The translations under genes and the position numbers were made by a program. A model generated the notes under the pieces. It saw only the letters and a list, made by a program, of their open reading frames with translations, was not told the origin of the DNA and did no database searches. A DNA stretch of 32,399 bases from assembly GCA_021802645.1 (NCBI GenBank), contig JAJZRO010000021.1:2146-34544 (forward strand). The letters are read 5' to 3'. Origin of the DNA: Deltaproteobacteria bacterium. GTDB lineage: Bacteria > Desulfobacterota > Desulfobulbia > Desulfobulbales > Desulfurivibrionaceae. Shown in pieces: positions 6,735 through 15,028 of the stretch (positions within the stretch are counted from its first letter, which is position 1; each line of letters opens with the position of its first letter).

Positions 6735-8153
6735 TTATTGCCGTTTGAGTCGCTGGTTGAGGGCCTGTGGCGTGATGCCCAGCATGTGCGCCGCCACCCG
6801 CTGATTGTTGCTGGCACGGTGCAACGCCTCCTGGATCAGGAGTTGGGTGGCCTCCTTGATGGTCGGCAACCGGTCGACGGTCGCCAGCCAGTGGCCGTTG
6901 TTGTCCTGCTCCGGGTCGGCTGCGGCGGCGTTGATAGCGGCCTGGCGTTCGCTGGCCATCACCGCGCGGAAGGCCTCCGCGCCCAGCATCCGCGAGGTAT
7001 AGCCGCTCATCGCATCGAAGACCATCGCCTTCAGTTCCCGCACGTTGCCGGGGAAGTGGTAGCCCTTGAGCAGGGTGATGAGTTCCTTGTGATAGGTGGG
7101 TTTCTTCTTGTGGAACTCGCGGGCGGCTTCGTCGAGAAAGTGGTCCAGCAGCAGGGGGATGTCTTCCTTGCGTTCCCGGAGCGGCGGAATATGGACATGG
7201 TGGGTGCGGAGGCGGTAGTAGAGGTCCTTGCGGAAGACCCCCTCGCGCTGGAGGGTATCCACCTCCTTGTGGGTGGCGACCAGCACCCTGGCATCCGAGC
7301 GTTTGGCGAGGTCGGAGCCCAGGGGATAATACTCCCGTCCTTCGAGGAAACGGAGGAGTTTGACCTGCGAGGCGTGGCTCAGATCGCCGATTTCATCGAG
7401 AAAGAGGGTGCCGCCGGCCGCCTTTTCGACCAGGCCGGGCCGCGGGCGGTCCGCGCCGGTAAAGGCGCCTTTGGCGTGGCCGAAGAGGGTATCGGCAAAG
7501 ACCTGGTCGTCGAGGCCGGCGACGTTCACCGCCACGAACTGGCCGGTGCGGCCGCTCAACTGATGGAGTGCCAAGGCGATCAGCTCCTTGCCCACGCCGG
7601 TTTCGCCGCTGATCAGCACCGGTTGCTGGCCGCCGGCCACCGCCTCGCAGTAGCGGAAGACCCGCTGCATCTTGGGGTGGCCGGTGCGGATGGCGGCGAA
7701 CATCTCGGGGTGCGCCAGGGTGTCGGCCAGAAAACGGCTGCTCAACTCCGAATTTTCCCGGCGCAGGCGGCGAATTTCCAGGGCCCGGCCGATGCTGGGC
7801 AGCAGCCGCTCCGCCTCCACCGGCTTGAGGACGTAATCGAAGGCGCCGTGCTGGATGCACTGCACCGCGGTGCCGACGTCGTTGACGCCGGTGACGATGA
7901 TCACCGGCAGGTCAGGGTAGTCGCGGCTTGCCTGGGCGAGGATTTCCTGACCGGAACGGTGTGGCATCATGAGATCGAGGAGCATGACCTCGATCTCGGT
8001 CGTTTTGAGGATGGACTCGACCTCGCGGCCGTCCTGACAGCGCAGGATATTGGTGAGGCCGTTCGCCCGCAGTGCGATATCGAAGCTCGCCAGGGTATGC
8101 GCTTCGTCGTCCACCAGCAGGATGGGGTGGAGCGGGTATGCTCCCGAGGCCAT
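6735..8153 (-). CDS. NtrC-family sigma-54-dependent response regulator
   Basis: A 472-residue enhancer-binding protein. The receiver domain occupies residues 8-125 (phospho-acceptor D60 in LLDLMMP, Lys110 in VLKP). The AAA+ domain has Walker A GETGVGKE (183-190), the sigma-54-contacting GAFTGA loop (229-234), Walker B FLDEIGD (251-257) and an arginine-rich LYYRL...PPLRER segment. A Fis-type helix-turn-helix lies at about 432-470 (RVAAHMLGITPQALNQRL). It hydrolyses ATP to open sigma-54 RNA polymerase complexes. I chose the ATG at 8153, which has GAGGGGG 7 nt upstream and lies about 50 nt downstream of an extended -10 promoter; the frame stays open to a TTG at 8228, but that codon is upstream of the promoter and lacks a ribosome site. 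The partner kinase gene follows after 3 bp. Confidence 0.93.
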   Translation of the reverse strand: MASGAYPLHPILLVDDEAHTLASFDIALRANGLTNILRCQDGREVESILKTTEIEVMLLDLMMPHRSGQEILAQASRDYPDLPVIIVTGVNDVGTAVQCIQHGAFDYVLKPVEAERLLPSIGRALEIRRLRRENSELSSRFLADTLAHPEMFAAIRTGHPKMQRVFRYCEAVAGGQQPVLISGETGVGKELIALALHQLSGRTGQFVAVNVAGLDDQVFADTLFGHAKGAFTGADRPRPGLVEKAAGGTLFLDEIGDLSHASQVKLLRFLEGREYYPLGSDLAKRSDARVLVATHKEVDTLQREGVFRKDLYYRLRTHHVHIPPLRERKEDIPLLLDHFLDEAAREFHKKKPTYHKELITLLKGYHFPGNVRELKAMVFDAMSGYTSRMLGAEAFRAVMASERQAAINAAAADPEQDNNGHWLATVDRLPTIKEATQLLIQEALHRASNNQRVAAHMLGITPQALNQRLKRQ

Positions 8154-8208
8154 GCCGTGCCCCCTCGTTATCGGCTTGAAAGAGTGGCGATCATGCGTCG
8201 CTGGCATC

Positions 8209-8217
8209 AGTATAGCA
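8209..8217 (-). promoter_or_regulatory. Extended -10 promoter for the sigma-54 activator operon
   Basis: On minus, TGC followed by TATACT (8217-8209) matches an extended -10 element. No good -35 is seen at 16-18 bp. A start near 8202 would give a 49-nt leader to the ATG at 8153 and argues against the upstream TTG start. A T8 tract (A8 on plus, 8227-8234) just upstream, behind only a 4-bp CAGA/TCTG stem, may weakly terminate the SH3b gene. Confidence 0.45.
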
Positions 8218-8285
8218 TCGTTTGGCAAAAAAAAGCAGATGTCGTCTGTTCCGGGCGGTCGGCGGGTGGCCCCAGGAGCGGTCGG

Positions 8286-8762
8286 CTATGGCAGTTTGGA
8301 TGGCCAGATAAGCGTATCCCTAAGCCAGCCGACGGTGCCGTCGGCGTGTTTGACCTTGACCCAGTCGCCATCGCGATCGAGCGGAGTGAAGATCACCCCG
8401 TACTTCACCAGCGCCACGGGCTCGTAATTGACCCCGGGCCCTACCCGCAGGTTGATGTCCTTGCCCTTGACGATGACGGTCTTCTGGTCGGAAAGGAGCA
8501 GGGTGATGATCCAGCCCTTGGCCCCCTCGAAGTCGACCACCTCGGACCATTTGTCCTGCTGCTGAAGGATGCGCAGGGGGTAGCCTTTGCCGACCTCCCA
8601 GAGGAGCTCATAGTTCGAGCCGGGGCCGGAGCGGATGTTGGCGCCGTTCTTGGCGACGCTGGCGTACTCGGCGGCGCCGGCGGTGGTGGCGGTCAGGAAG
8701 AGGAACGCGGTGAACAGAAAGAGAAGGGCCTTGCCGGCCAGGTGGCGACAGGGATTCGTCAT
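8286..8762 (-). CDS. Secreted protein with two bacterial SH3 (SH3b) domains
   Basis: A 158-residue exported protein. An N-terminal signal peptide (basic MTNPCRHLAGK, hydrophobic LLFLFTAFLFLTATT, AGAA cleavage region near residue 31) precedes two SH3b repeats at about 33-88 (ANIRSGPGSNYELLWEVGKG...GWI) and 94-150 (INLRVGPGVNYEPVALVKYG...GWL). SH3b domains usually bind peptidoglycan peptides or proteins in the envelope; no catalytic domain is attached, so this is probably an adaptor or an uncharacterised envelope protein. The ATG at 8762 is chosen because AAGGAG lies 7 nt upstream and the signal peptide begins there; the longer frame to 8861 would put non-signal sequence before it and overlap the promoter at 8852-8880. 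Confidence 0.85.
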   Translation of the reverse strand: MTNPCRHLAGKALLFLFTAFLFLTATTAGAAEYASVAKNGANIRSGPGSNYELLWEVGKGYPLRILQQQDKWSEVVDFEGAKGWIITLLLSDQKTVIVKGKDINLRVGPGVNYEPVALVKYGVIFTPLDRDGDWVKVKHADGTVGWLRDTLIWPSKLP

Positions 8763-8851
8763 GCGGGTTCTCCTTGGTGACATGGCAGGGGGCTGGGCCT
8801 TACCGGAAGGGCGACTCCTTGGTACCTGCCCGCCTCCTGGAATCAAGGCAC

Positions 8852-8880
8852 AGCCTAGCACGCCGCGGCACGCAAGTCAA
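8852..8880 (-). promoter_or_regulatory. Sigma-70-type promoter for the SH3b gene
   Basis: On minus, TTGACT (8880-8875), a 17-bp spacer and TAGGCT (8857-8852). The -35 matches 5 of 6, the -10 only 3 of 6. The start would be near 8845, about 83 nt before the ATG. It lies in the 327-bp gap between this gene and the divergent HD-GYP gene; apart from the two promoters I see only a G-rich stretch before the HD-GYP start in that gap. Confidence 0.45.
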
Positions 8881-9004
8881 CATGGGGCGTGTCGGAGTGG
8901 TCTTCGTTGGTAGCGTTGGGAATGGCCATCTTACGGGAGAGGCCTGTCAGGGCGGGGAAAGTAAGGGGGCAGAGTGATTTTTTTTCTTGGCCGGCCGCGT
9001 TTCT

Positions 9005-9013
9005 TGTTATCAT
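9005..9013 (+). promoter_or_regulatory. Extended -10 element upstream of the HD-GYP gene
   Basis: TGT followed by TATCAT (9008-9013, 5 of 6 to TATAAT) forms an extended -10 motif. A poor -35 (TTGGCC) lies at a 15-bp spacing. The start would be near 9020, about 70 nt before the ATG at 9090. The leader contains G-runs (G7 near 9030, G6 and G5 just before the ATG). Confidence 0.35.
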
Positions 9014-9089
9014 TGCGACAGGAGCAAGGGGGGGCGGCCGACGGCGGCGAGGCATCTTGTTTGATCGGTGGTTGGGGGGATAGGGGGAC

Positions 9090-10868
9090 ATGGATCGTGT
9101 GAGTGGCAACAACTGGGGCCGGGAACACCCGGCGGTGGAAAAACTGGTGCGCCGGATCGCCGGCGATATCCGTCGTTGCGCCGTGCGGCAGCGGCCTGAT
9201 ATCCCTGACGCCCTCATTGAGGAACTGCTCGACGATGTGGTCGTCAGTGTCCGGGACTTTGCCGAACGCCAGCTTTCCCACATTTACAAGCTGGTGCGGA
9301 TCGGCCTTGGCCTTTCCGCCGAGAAACAGCTCGACCGCCTGCTGGAGATGATCGTCCGTGAGGCACGGCGTTTCACCAATGCCGACGGCGGCGCCCTCTA
9401 TATCCGCGACGACGAACGCGAGGTGCTCGACTTCGCCATCGTGCAGAACGAATCCATGGCCGTTCACATGGGGGGGGGCGGCACGCCGGTCACCTGGGCG
9501 TCGGTCCCTCTTTATCAACCGGATGGCAGCGAGAATCACCGGAATGTCTCGGCCCACTGCGCCCTGACCGGCATGCCGGTCAACATCCCGGATGTCTATA
9601 GCGCCAAGGGCTTCGATTTTCAAGGCACCAAAGATTTTGACGCCACCACCGGCTATCGCTCGCAATCCATGCTGGTCATTCCCATGCGCGACCACGAGGA
9701 GGAGATCATCGGGGTGCTGCAGCTCATCAACGCTCGGGCGCTGGATACCGGGTTGGTTGGCCCTTTTCCGGACGAAGAGGTGGAGATGGTTACCGCCCTG
9801 GCCTCCGAGGCGGCGGTGGCGGTGACCAACATGCGGCTGGTACGGGGGCTGGAGAACCTGCTCAACTCCTTCATCCAGACTATTGCCGACGCCATCGACG
9901 AGAAATCCCCTTATACCGCGGGCCACATCCTGCGGGTGGCGGCGGTGACCGAATGTCTGGTCGAACAGATCAATGGCGCGACCCAAGGCCCCTTTGCCGA
10001 TGTTTCCTTCTCGGCGGCCGAGGTGGAAGAGATCCGCATGGCCGCCTGGCTGCATGACATCGGCAAGATCACCACGCCGGAGTTCATGGTGGACAAGGCG
10101 ACCAAGCTGGAGACGGTTTTCGACCGCATCGAACTCGTGCGTTGCCGGGTCGAGATCCTCAAACGGGACCGGGAGATCCGGCGGCTCAAAAAAGAGCTGG
10201 CCAGCGGCGACAACGTGGGTGCCAGTGCCACCACCGAGGCCGATCACGGCGACCTCGACGAATATCTCCGTTTTTTGGAGGCGATCAATTCCGGCGGGGA
10301 GAACCTGTCGGAGGAGGGCCTGCAACGGATCCAAAAAATCGCCGGCGTGGGGCTAACCATTGGCGGCAGGCCCACGCCACTTCTGGATGCCAACGAGGTG
10401 GAGAATCTCTCCATCCGCCGGGGTACCCTGACGGAAAACGAACGACAGCGGATCAGTAACCATGTCAGGATGAGCATCAGGATGCTCGAAGGGTTGCCCT
10501 TTCCCAGGAAGCTGCGCCGGGTACCGTTCTATGCCGGGCTGCATCACGAAAAACTTGACGGCAGCGGCTATCCCAGGGGACTGACCAACGGCGCCATCCC
10601 GCTGCCGGGACGGGTCATGGCGGTGGCGGACATTTTCGAGGCGCTTACCGCGTCGGATCGTCCTTATAAGCGGGGCAAAAAGCTTTCCGAGGCCATGCGT
10701 ATCCTCGAACAGATGGTGGGCGACGGCAAGCTTGACGGCGATGTCTGCGATCTTCTGGTGGAATCCGGCCTGGTGATGCAATATGCCCGTGAATCGCTGG
10801 CTGCCTCGCAGATCGACGACTTCGAGTGGCGGGGCAGACGGTACCTGGTCGGCAATCGCCAGGGCTAA
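9090..10868 (+). CDS. GAF/HD-GYP cyclic-di-GMP phosphodiesterase with insertion
   Basis: A 592-residue soluble signalling enzyme. A helical N-terminus (1-70) precedes a GAF domain (about 70-250; ADGGALYIRDD, SMLVIPMRDHEEEIIGVLQLINA). The C-terminal HD-GYP domain keeps the metal and catalytic residues: H279 (TAGHILRV), HDIGK (322-326), H458 (ISNHV), HHEKLDGSGYP (485-495) and D514 (VADIFEALT). It should therefore hydrolyse c-di-GMP, lowering it and favouring motility. About 130 residues separate HDIGK from H458, whereas about 30 is usual; the extra roughly 100 residues begin with a charged, coiled-coil-like segment (ETVFDRIELVRCRVEILKRDREIRRLKKEL). A run of nine G at 9470-9478 encodes part of GGGG (128-131) in the GAF domain. 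AGGGGGAC precedes the ATG. The gene stands alone, convergent with the slipin gene. Confidence 0.93.
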   Translation: MDRVSGNNWGREHPAVEKLVRRIAGDIRRCAVRQRPDIPDALIEELLDDVVVSVRDFAERQLSHIYKLVRIGLGLSAEKQLDRLLEMIVREARRFTNADGGALYIRDDEREVLDFAIVQNESMAVHMGGGGTPVTWASVPLYQPDGSENHRNVSAHCALTGMPVNIPDVYSAKGFDFQGTKDFDATTGYRSQSMLVIPMRDHEEEIIGVLQLINARALDTGLVGPFPDEEVEMVTALASEAAVAVTNMRLVRGLENLLNSFIQTIADAIDEKSPYTAGHILRVAAVTECLVEQINGATQGPFADVSFSAAEVEEIRMAAWLHDIGKITTPEFMVDKATKLETVFDRIELVRCRVEILKRDREIRRLKKELASGDNVGASATTEADHGDLDEYLRFLEAINSGGENLSEEGLQRIQKIAGVGLTIGGRPTPLLDANEVENLSIRRGTLTENERQRISNHVRMSIRMLEGLPFPRKLRRVPFYAGLHHEKLDGSGYPRGLTNGAIPLPGRVMAVADIFEALTASDRPYKRGKKLSEAMRILEQMVGDGKLDGDVCDLLVESGLVMQYARESLAASQIDDFEWRGRRYLVGNRQG

Positions 10869-10964
10869 GTGTTATCGTGGTCGTTCCCAGCCGTTCTTGC
10901 CCCCCTCCGATCACACCTCGCCAGGGCGAGGCCGGCCGATAACGCGCTGGCCGGGTTCCGGGTG

Positions 10965-11711
10965 CTATTTTTTCTCGAGCGTATCCCGGATCGCGTTGAT
11001 GAATTCATAGGGGAAGAGGATAGTCGAGTTTTTTTCCGCGGAAATCTCGGTCATGGTTTGCAGGGTTCTGAGTTGCAGCGCCGAGGGCGTCTCCGCCAGT
11101 TTGGCAGCGGCCTCCGCCAGCTTGGCCGAGGCCTGGAGTTCGCCATCCGCGTGGATTATCTTGGCCCGGCGTTCCCGTTCCGCCTCGGCCTCCTTTGCCA
11201 TGGCCCGCTGCATTTCCACCGGGAGATCGATATTCTTCATCTCCACGTGATCGATTTTTACGCCCCATTTGTCGGTCTGGCTGGCAAGGGCGGTGCTGAG
11301 CGACTCCTGGAGTTTGACTTGCTCCCCCAACACCTCGTCCAGAATATGTTGGCCGATGACGGCTCGCAGCGCGGTCTGCGCCAGTTGGCTCAAGGCGTAT
11401 TTGTAGCTTTCGACCTCGATGATCGCCCTTTGCGGATCGACGACCTTTGAATAGACCACCGCCGTGACCTTCACGGTCACGTTGTCCTTGGTGACCACGT
11501 CCTGAGGGGGTATCTCGGTGGCCACCGTACGCAGGGAAACCGTGGTCATCTGTTCGAGGGCCGGCATGAGCAGAATGAGGCCGGGGCCGCGGATACCGAC
11601 ACAGCGTCCCAGTCGCAGGATTACTCCGCGCTCGTATTCCTTGAGAATGCGGATTGACGAGATGAGGAGCGCGATGATTCCGATCAGGATGAGTAGTGTA
11701 ATCATTTCCAT
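10965..11711 (-). CDS. Slipin / stomatin-like SPFH protein
   Basis: A 248-residue SPFH (stomatin/prohibitin) protein. One N-terminal membrane segment (MITLLILIGIIALLISSI, about residues 3-22) is followed by the SPFH signature ILKEYERGVILRLGRCVGIRGPGLILLMP, then VSLRTVATEIPPQDVVTKDNVTVKVTAVVYSKV, and a C-terminal coiled coil rich in Ala and Glu (RAMAKEAEAERERRAKIIHADGELQASAKLAEAA). Slipins oligomerise in the inner membrane, probably organising lipid or protease microdomains; they are often next to an NfeD gene, but none is present here. Start at 11711: GGGAGG lies 6 nt upstream, whereas the longer frame to 11750 has no ribosome site. It follows tlyA by 127 bp and is convergent with the HD-GYP gene. 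Confidence 0.93.
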   Translation of the reverse strand: MEMITLLILIGIIALLISSIRILKEYERGVILRLGRCVGIRGPGLILLMPALEQMTTVSLRTVATEIPPQDVVTKDNVTVKVTAVVYSKVVDPQRAIIEVESYKYALSQLAQTALRAVIGQHILDEVLGEQVKLQESLSTALASQTDKWGVKIDHVEMKNIDLPVEMQRAMAKEAEAERERRAKIIHADGELQASAKLAEAAAKLAETPSALQLRTLQTMTEISAEKNSTILFPYEFINAIRDTLEKK

Positions 11712-11838
11712 GACGAGCCTCCCTTGAAGGATGGTGTTGCCTTGCGGCAAGGCGGCGAGCCAGCGACGATTGCCTCACTATATCGTATTACGGGGTGGGG
11801 TTTCGATTTTTTTGCGCCAGCCCGCGGCGGTCGGTTTG

Positions 11839-12567
11839 CTACCGCGTGAAATAGGCGACGAATTCGCGGTTGCCCTTGGGGCCCAAGATCGGCGAGGGGG
11901 TGACCCCGTGGCTGGTCAGCCCGAGCCCTTCGGCAAAGGCGACGATCTCCGCCACCACCGCCTCGTGGAGCGCCGGGTCCCGCACCACTCCGCCCTTGCC
12001 CACCTTCTCCTTGCCCACTTCGAACTGCGGCTTGATGAGCGCCATGATCCGTACGGTCTGGCCGAAGAGCGGCAAGAGGGGCGGCAGCAGCAACTTGAGC
12101 GAGATGAAGGCCGCGTCGATCACCGCGAGATCGAGCGGTTCGGCGACATCGGCTGGGGTGAGATTGCGGGCATTGACCCGTTCCCGCACCACCACCCGCG
12201 GGTCGTTGCGCAGCTTCCAGTCGAGTTGGCCGTAACCCACGTCGATGGCATAGACCTTGGCCGCCCCGCGTTGCAAGAGGCAGTCGGTGAAGCCGCCGGT
12301 GGAGGCGCCGATATCGGCGCAGACAAAACCGGTGGGGTCGAGGGCGAAGAAGTCGAGGCCCGCTTCGAGTTTGAGCCCGCCGCGGCTCACATAGGGGCAG
12401 GCCTTGCCCTTGAGTTCCAGGGTGGCGGTGTCGCTCACCTCGGTGCCGGCCTTGTCCACTGGCTGGCCGTCCACCAGCACCAACCCCGCGGCAATCAGCG
12501 CTTGCGCCTTTTGGCGGGTGGGAGCGAGACCGTGGGTCACCAGGAGCTTGTCGAGGCGTTCTTTCAT
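11839..12567 (-). CDS. tlyA: TlyA-family rRNA 2'-O-methyltransferase (S4 + FtsJ domains)
   Basis: A 242-residue TlyA. Residues 1-60 form an S4 RNA-binding domain (RLDKLLVTHGLAPTRQKAQALIAAGLVLVDG), followed by YVSRGGLKL and an FtsJ/RrmJ-like SAM domain (ADIGASTGGFTDCLLQRGA, VYAIDVGYGQLDWKLR, IMALIKPQFEVGKEKVGKGGVVRD). Family members methylate ribose 2'-OH of cytidines in 16S and/or 23S rRNA; some were annotated as haemolysins because of effects seen in heterologous hosts. The ATG at 12567 gives MKERLDKLLV, the usual beginning; neither it nor a TTG six codons upstream has a Shine-Dalgarno sequence, because a 14-bp tandem repeat lies directly upstream. It follows glmM with a 92-bp gap. Confidence 0.92.
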   Translation of the reverse strand: MKERLDKLLVTHGLAPTRQKAQALIAAGLVLVDGQPVDKAGTEVSDTATLELKGKACPYVSRGGLKLEAGLDFFALDPTGFVCADIGASTGGFTDCLLQRGAAKVYAIDVGYGQLDWKLRNDPRVVVRERVNARNLTPADVAEPLDLAVIDAAFISLKLLLPPLLPLFGQTVRIMALIKPQFEVGKEKVGKGGVVRDPALHEAVVAEIVAFAEGLGLTSHGVTPSPILGPKGNREFVAYFTR

Positions 12568-12573
12568 GGAAAC

Positions 12574-12654
12574 GTCAAAAGGCAAGAGTCAAAAGGAAAA
12601 AGTCAAAAAGGGTGGTTCCATTCTTTTTGCCTTGTAACTTTTACCTTTTGACTC
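12574..12654. repeat. 14-bp tandem repeat with inverted copy between tlyA and glmM
   Basis: Plus-strand GTCAAAA recurs at 12574, 12588 and 12602, exactly 14 bp apart (units beginning GTCAAAAGGCAAGA and GTCAAAAGGAAAAA). About 40 bp further, CCTTTTGACTC (12644-12654) is the exact inverse of GAGTCAAAAGG (12586-12596), and the arms continue as an imperfect palindrome of roughly 26 bp. The A/T-rich, heptamer-based sequence contrasts with the flanking genes. It fills most of the 92-bp gap. It resembles short intergenic tandem repeats known in cyanobacteria and others and may be mobile or slippage-prone. Confidence 0.8.
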
Positions 12655-12659
12655 GCTTT

Positions 12660-14015
12660 TCATGCCGAGGTGTCGGCTCGGCGGATCAGCTCGCAGAGCT
12701 CGTCGGCCATGGCGTCGATCTCCTTGTGCTCTTTGCCCTCCACCATGACACGGATCACCGGCTCGGTGCCGGAGGGGCGGACGAGGATGCGGCCTTCGTG
12801 GCCGAGCTTTTTCTCCAAGGCCTTCACCCGCTTGGCAAAGCCAGGCACCTGGTCGAGGGCGATCTTTTTGGCGGTGCGCACGTTTTTCAATACCTGGGGA
12901 AAGGTGGTGAGTTGGGTGGCGAGTTCGGAGAGGGGTTTGTTCCGTTTGATCATGATCGCGAGCAATTGCAGGGCCGCCAGGATGCCGTCGCCGGTGGTGT
13001 TGTGGTCGAGGAAGATGAGGTGGCCCGACTGCTCGCCCCCGAAGTTGTAGCCCTTGGCCCGCATGGCTTCCACCACGTAGCGGTCGCCGACCTTGGTGCG
13101 TTCGAGCTTGCCGCCTAAGTCCTGCATGAAGAGTTCGAGCCCCAGGTTGCTCATCACCGTGGCGACCAGGGTTTTCTTTTTGAGCTGTTTGGCGGCCATC
13201 AGTTCGGCGGCGCAGATGGCCATGAGGTGGTCGCCGTCGACGATGCGGCCATGCTCGTCGCAGACGATGAGGCGGTCGCCGTCGCCATCCAGCGCAATGC
13301 CGATGTCCGCCCCCAGTTCGCGGACTTTGGCCGCCATGTGTTCCGGGTACAGCGCCCCGCACTGGTGGTTGATGTTGGTGCCGTTCGGTTCCGCCGCCAG
13401 CACCGTGACCGTGGCGCCCAGTTCCTCAAAGACGTGCGGGGCCACGCCGTAGGTGGCGCCGTTGGCGCAGTCGAGTACGATGTGGAAGGCATCCAGCGTA
13501 TATTCCTGCGGGAAGGTATGTTTGAGGAAGACGATGTAGCGGCCCTTGGCGTCGTCGATGCGGGTGGCGCGGCCCACCTCCTCCGCCACCGGCCGGAGTG
13601 CCGACATTTTCTGGGAGAAAATGAGATGTTCGATCTCCAATTCCTGCTCGTCGGGCAGCTTGAAGCCGTTGCGGGCAAAGATCTTGATGCCGTTGTCCTG
13701 AAAGGGGTTGTGCGAGGCGGAGATCACCACTCCGGCGTCGGCCCGCATGCCGGTGGTGATGAAGGCGATCCCCGGCGTGGGCAGGGGGCCGACCAGGAGG
13801 ATGTCCACCCCCATGGAGCAGATGCCGGCGGCCAGGGCATTTTCGAGCATGTAGCCGGAGAGGCGGGTATCCTTGCCGATGACGATGCCGTGGCCGCGCC
13901 GCACGTCTTTCACCAGAAAGGCCAGGGCCCGGCCGATCTGCATGGCGATCTCGGTGGTCATCGGATCGACATTGGCTACGCCGCGTACTCCGTCGGTGCC
14001 GAACAGTCGTCTCAT
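12660..14015 (-). CDS. glmM: Phosphoglucosamine mutase
   Basis: A 451-residue GlmM, converting glucosamine-6-phosphate to glucosamine-1-phosphate for UDP-GlcNAc, peptidoglycan and lipopolysaccharide. All signature motifs are present: LFGTDGVRG near the start, the phosphoserine loop [16 protein letters not shown] (S at about 101), the metal-binding loop ALDGDGDR, the sugar-binding loop GGEQSGH and the phosphate-binding loop [15 protein letters not shown] near the C-terminus. Length is standard. It is the third gene of a cdaA-ybbR-glmM cluster, 38 bp after ybbR; in Gram-positives this arrangement couples c-di-AMP synthesis with cell-wall precursor supply, and GlmM can bind and inhibit CdaA. The ribosome site is weak (GGAG about 13 nt upstream). 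Confidence 0.97.
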   Translation of the reverse strand: MRRLFGTDGVRGVANVDPMTTEIAMQIGRALAFLVKDVRRGHGIVIGKDTRLSGYMLENALAAGICSMGVDILLVGPLPTPGIAFITTGMRADAGVVISASHNPFQDNGIKIFARNGFKLPDEQELEIEHLIFSQKMSALRPVAEEVGRATRIDDAKGRYIVFLKHTFPQEYTLDAFHIVLDCANGATYGVAPHVFEELGATVTVLAAEPNGTNINHQCGALYPEHMAAKVRELGADIGIALDGDGDRLIVCDEHGRIVDGDHLMAICAAELMAAKQLKKKTLVATVMSNLGLELFMQDLGGKLERTKVGDRYVVEAMRAKGYNFGGEQSGHLIFLDHNTTGDGILAALQLLAIMIKRNKPLSELATQLTTFPQVLKNVRTAKKIALDQVPGFAKRVKALEKKLGHEGRILVRPSGTEPVIRVMVEGKEHKEIDAMADELCELIRRADTSA

Positions 14016-14053
14016 GGCAGGAGGCGCTCCATGGTGGTTGGGAACAATGCGGT

Positions 14054-15028
14054 TTAGTGCCTGGCCGGAGCCACCCGCACCGTCACGGTTTTCGGCGCGA
14101 AGCCTTCGACGAGCAGAGGTGCCTGGGCGTTGACTTCAATGGGGACTTTGTGTCTGCCCGGCTTGATGCCGCCGACATTGAGGGTGGCATGGATTTTTGG
14201 AATCAGGCGGTCGGGGTCGTGCACCAGGCTCAACGGCACCTTGGCGGTGACCGTGACGGAGGCCGGGATCATCTGGTAGAGCAGGCTGGGGTCGGTCTGG
14301 GTGAGTGTCAGCGGAATGGCGCCGAAACGCCGGGGGGTGGTCTTTTCCTTAATCACGATGCGGGCGCTTACCACGGTTTCGCCGATGAGGTCGATGACCG
14401 CCGGGGCGAGCCGCAGGGGGATCTGTTTGGTGATACTGCCGTCGAGTCCGTTGATATCCACCGGTTCGGTGAGCAGTTGGGTTTCCGGACCCAGCGTACC
14501 CAGGGGGCCGCTGATGGCAATGACCGATGGTTCGACCTCGGCCGAGACCAGCTCGTAGCCCTCGGCCGGCCGGCCGACGATCTTCAATTCCACCGGCAGC
14601 GTCTTTTCGACCAGGCGGTCGATCAGCAGCGTGATGTTGGTGGGTTGGATGCGGAGGATGTTGATCCCGCGCGGCAGCGAGATGGAATCCGGTTCATTGC
14701 GCACGACCATGGTGCCGGGGGTGGCCTTGGCCAGGTTTACCCGGCGGCTGATGTGCTGCCGCCGGACGCTGTCGATCAGGCCGCGCGGACCGCTGACCGA
14801 GACCTCCATCTGTTTTTTGAACTGGTTGGCGATCACCAGGTGACGAGGCAGGTTGACGATCTCCACCGGGATGTAGAGGCTGGTGTCGACCTTGTCTTCG
14901 CCCACCACGAAATACCACAGGAAAATGGCGATCAGGAGCGACAGCAGCCGCAGGAGCCAGTCCTTGGGCCAGCGCGGCTTGCGCAGCGTTTGCAGCTTTT
15001 TCTCTATTTGCGGCGCCAGGTTTTCCAT
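14054..15028 (-). CDS. YbbR-domain protein, CdaA regulator-like
   Basis: A 324-residue membrane-anchored protein. A positively charged N-terminus ([15 protein letters not shown]) and one membrane helix at about 25-43 ([19 protein letters not shown]) precede an extracytoplasmic region of successive YbbR repeats of about 80 residues, each with a VEIVNLP- or [30 protein letters not shown]-like pattern. YbbR (CdaR) proteins associate with diadenylate cyclase CdaA and modulate it. Its start overlaps the cdaA 3' end by 25 bp, indicating translational coupling, and glmM follows. Regulation of CdaA by this protein is inferred from synteny. Confidence 0.88.
   Translation of the reverse strand: MENLAPQIEKKLQTLRKPRWPKDWLLRLLSLLIAIFLWYFVVGEDKVDTSLYIPVEIVNLPRHLVIANQFKKQMEVSVSGPRGLIDSVRRQHISRRVNLAKATPGTMVVRNEPDSISLPRGINILRIQPTNITLLIDRLVEKTLPVELKIVGRPAEGYELVSAEVEPSVIAISGPLGTLGPETQLLTEPVDINGLDGSITKQIPLRLAPAVIDLIGETVVSARIVIKEKTTPRRFGAIPLTLTQTDPSLLYQMIPASVTVTAKVPLSLVHDPDRLIPKIHATLNVGGIKPGRHKVPIEVNAQAPLLVEGFAPKTVTVRVAPARH

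Noticed and set aside
8154-8228. Upstream TTG start extending the sigma-54 activator by 25 residues
   Set aside because: The extended -10 promoter lies within this stretch and the TTG has no ribosome site, while the ATG at 8153 has GAGGGGG.
6255-8780. 841-codon open frame on plus, antisense to the kinase and regulator genes
   Set aside because: Its product is low-complexity Gly/Ala/Gln/Val/His with no domain, while both opposite genes carry complete catalytic motifs. High third-position GC opens such frames.
10932-10954. CCGGCC/GGCCGG palindrome between the convergent HD-GYP and slipin genes
   Set aside because: Only 6 bp with an 11-nt loop and no T-tract; not distinguishable from chance in GC-rich DNA.
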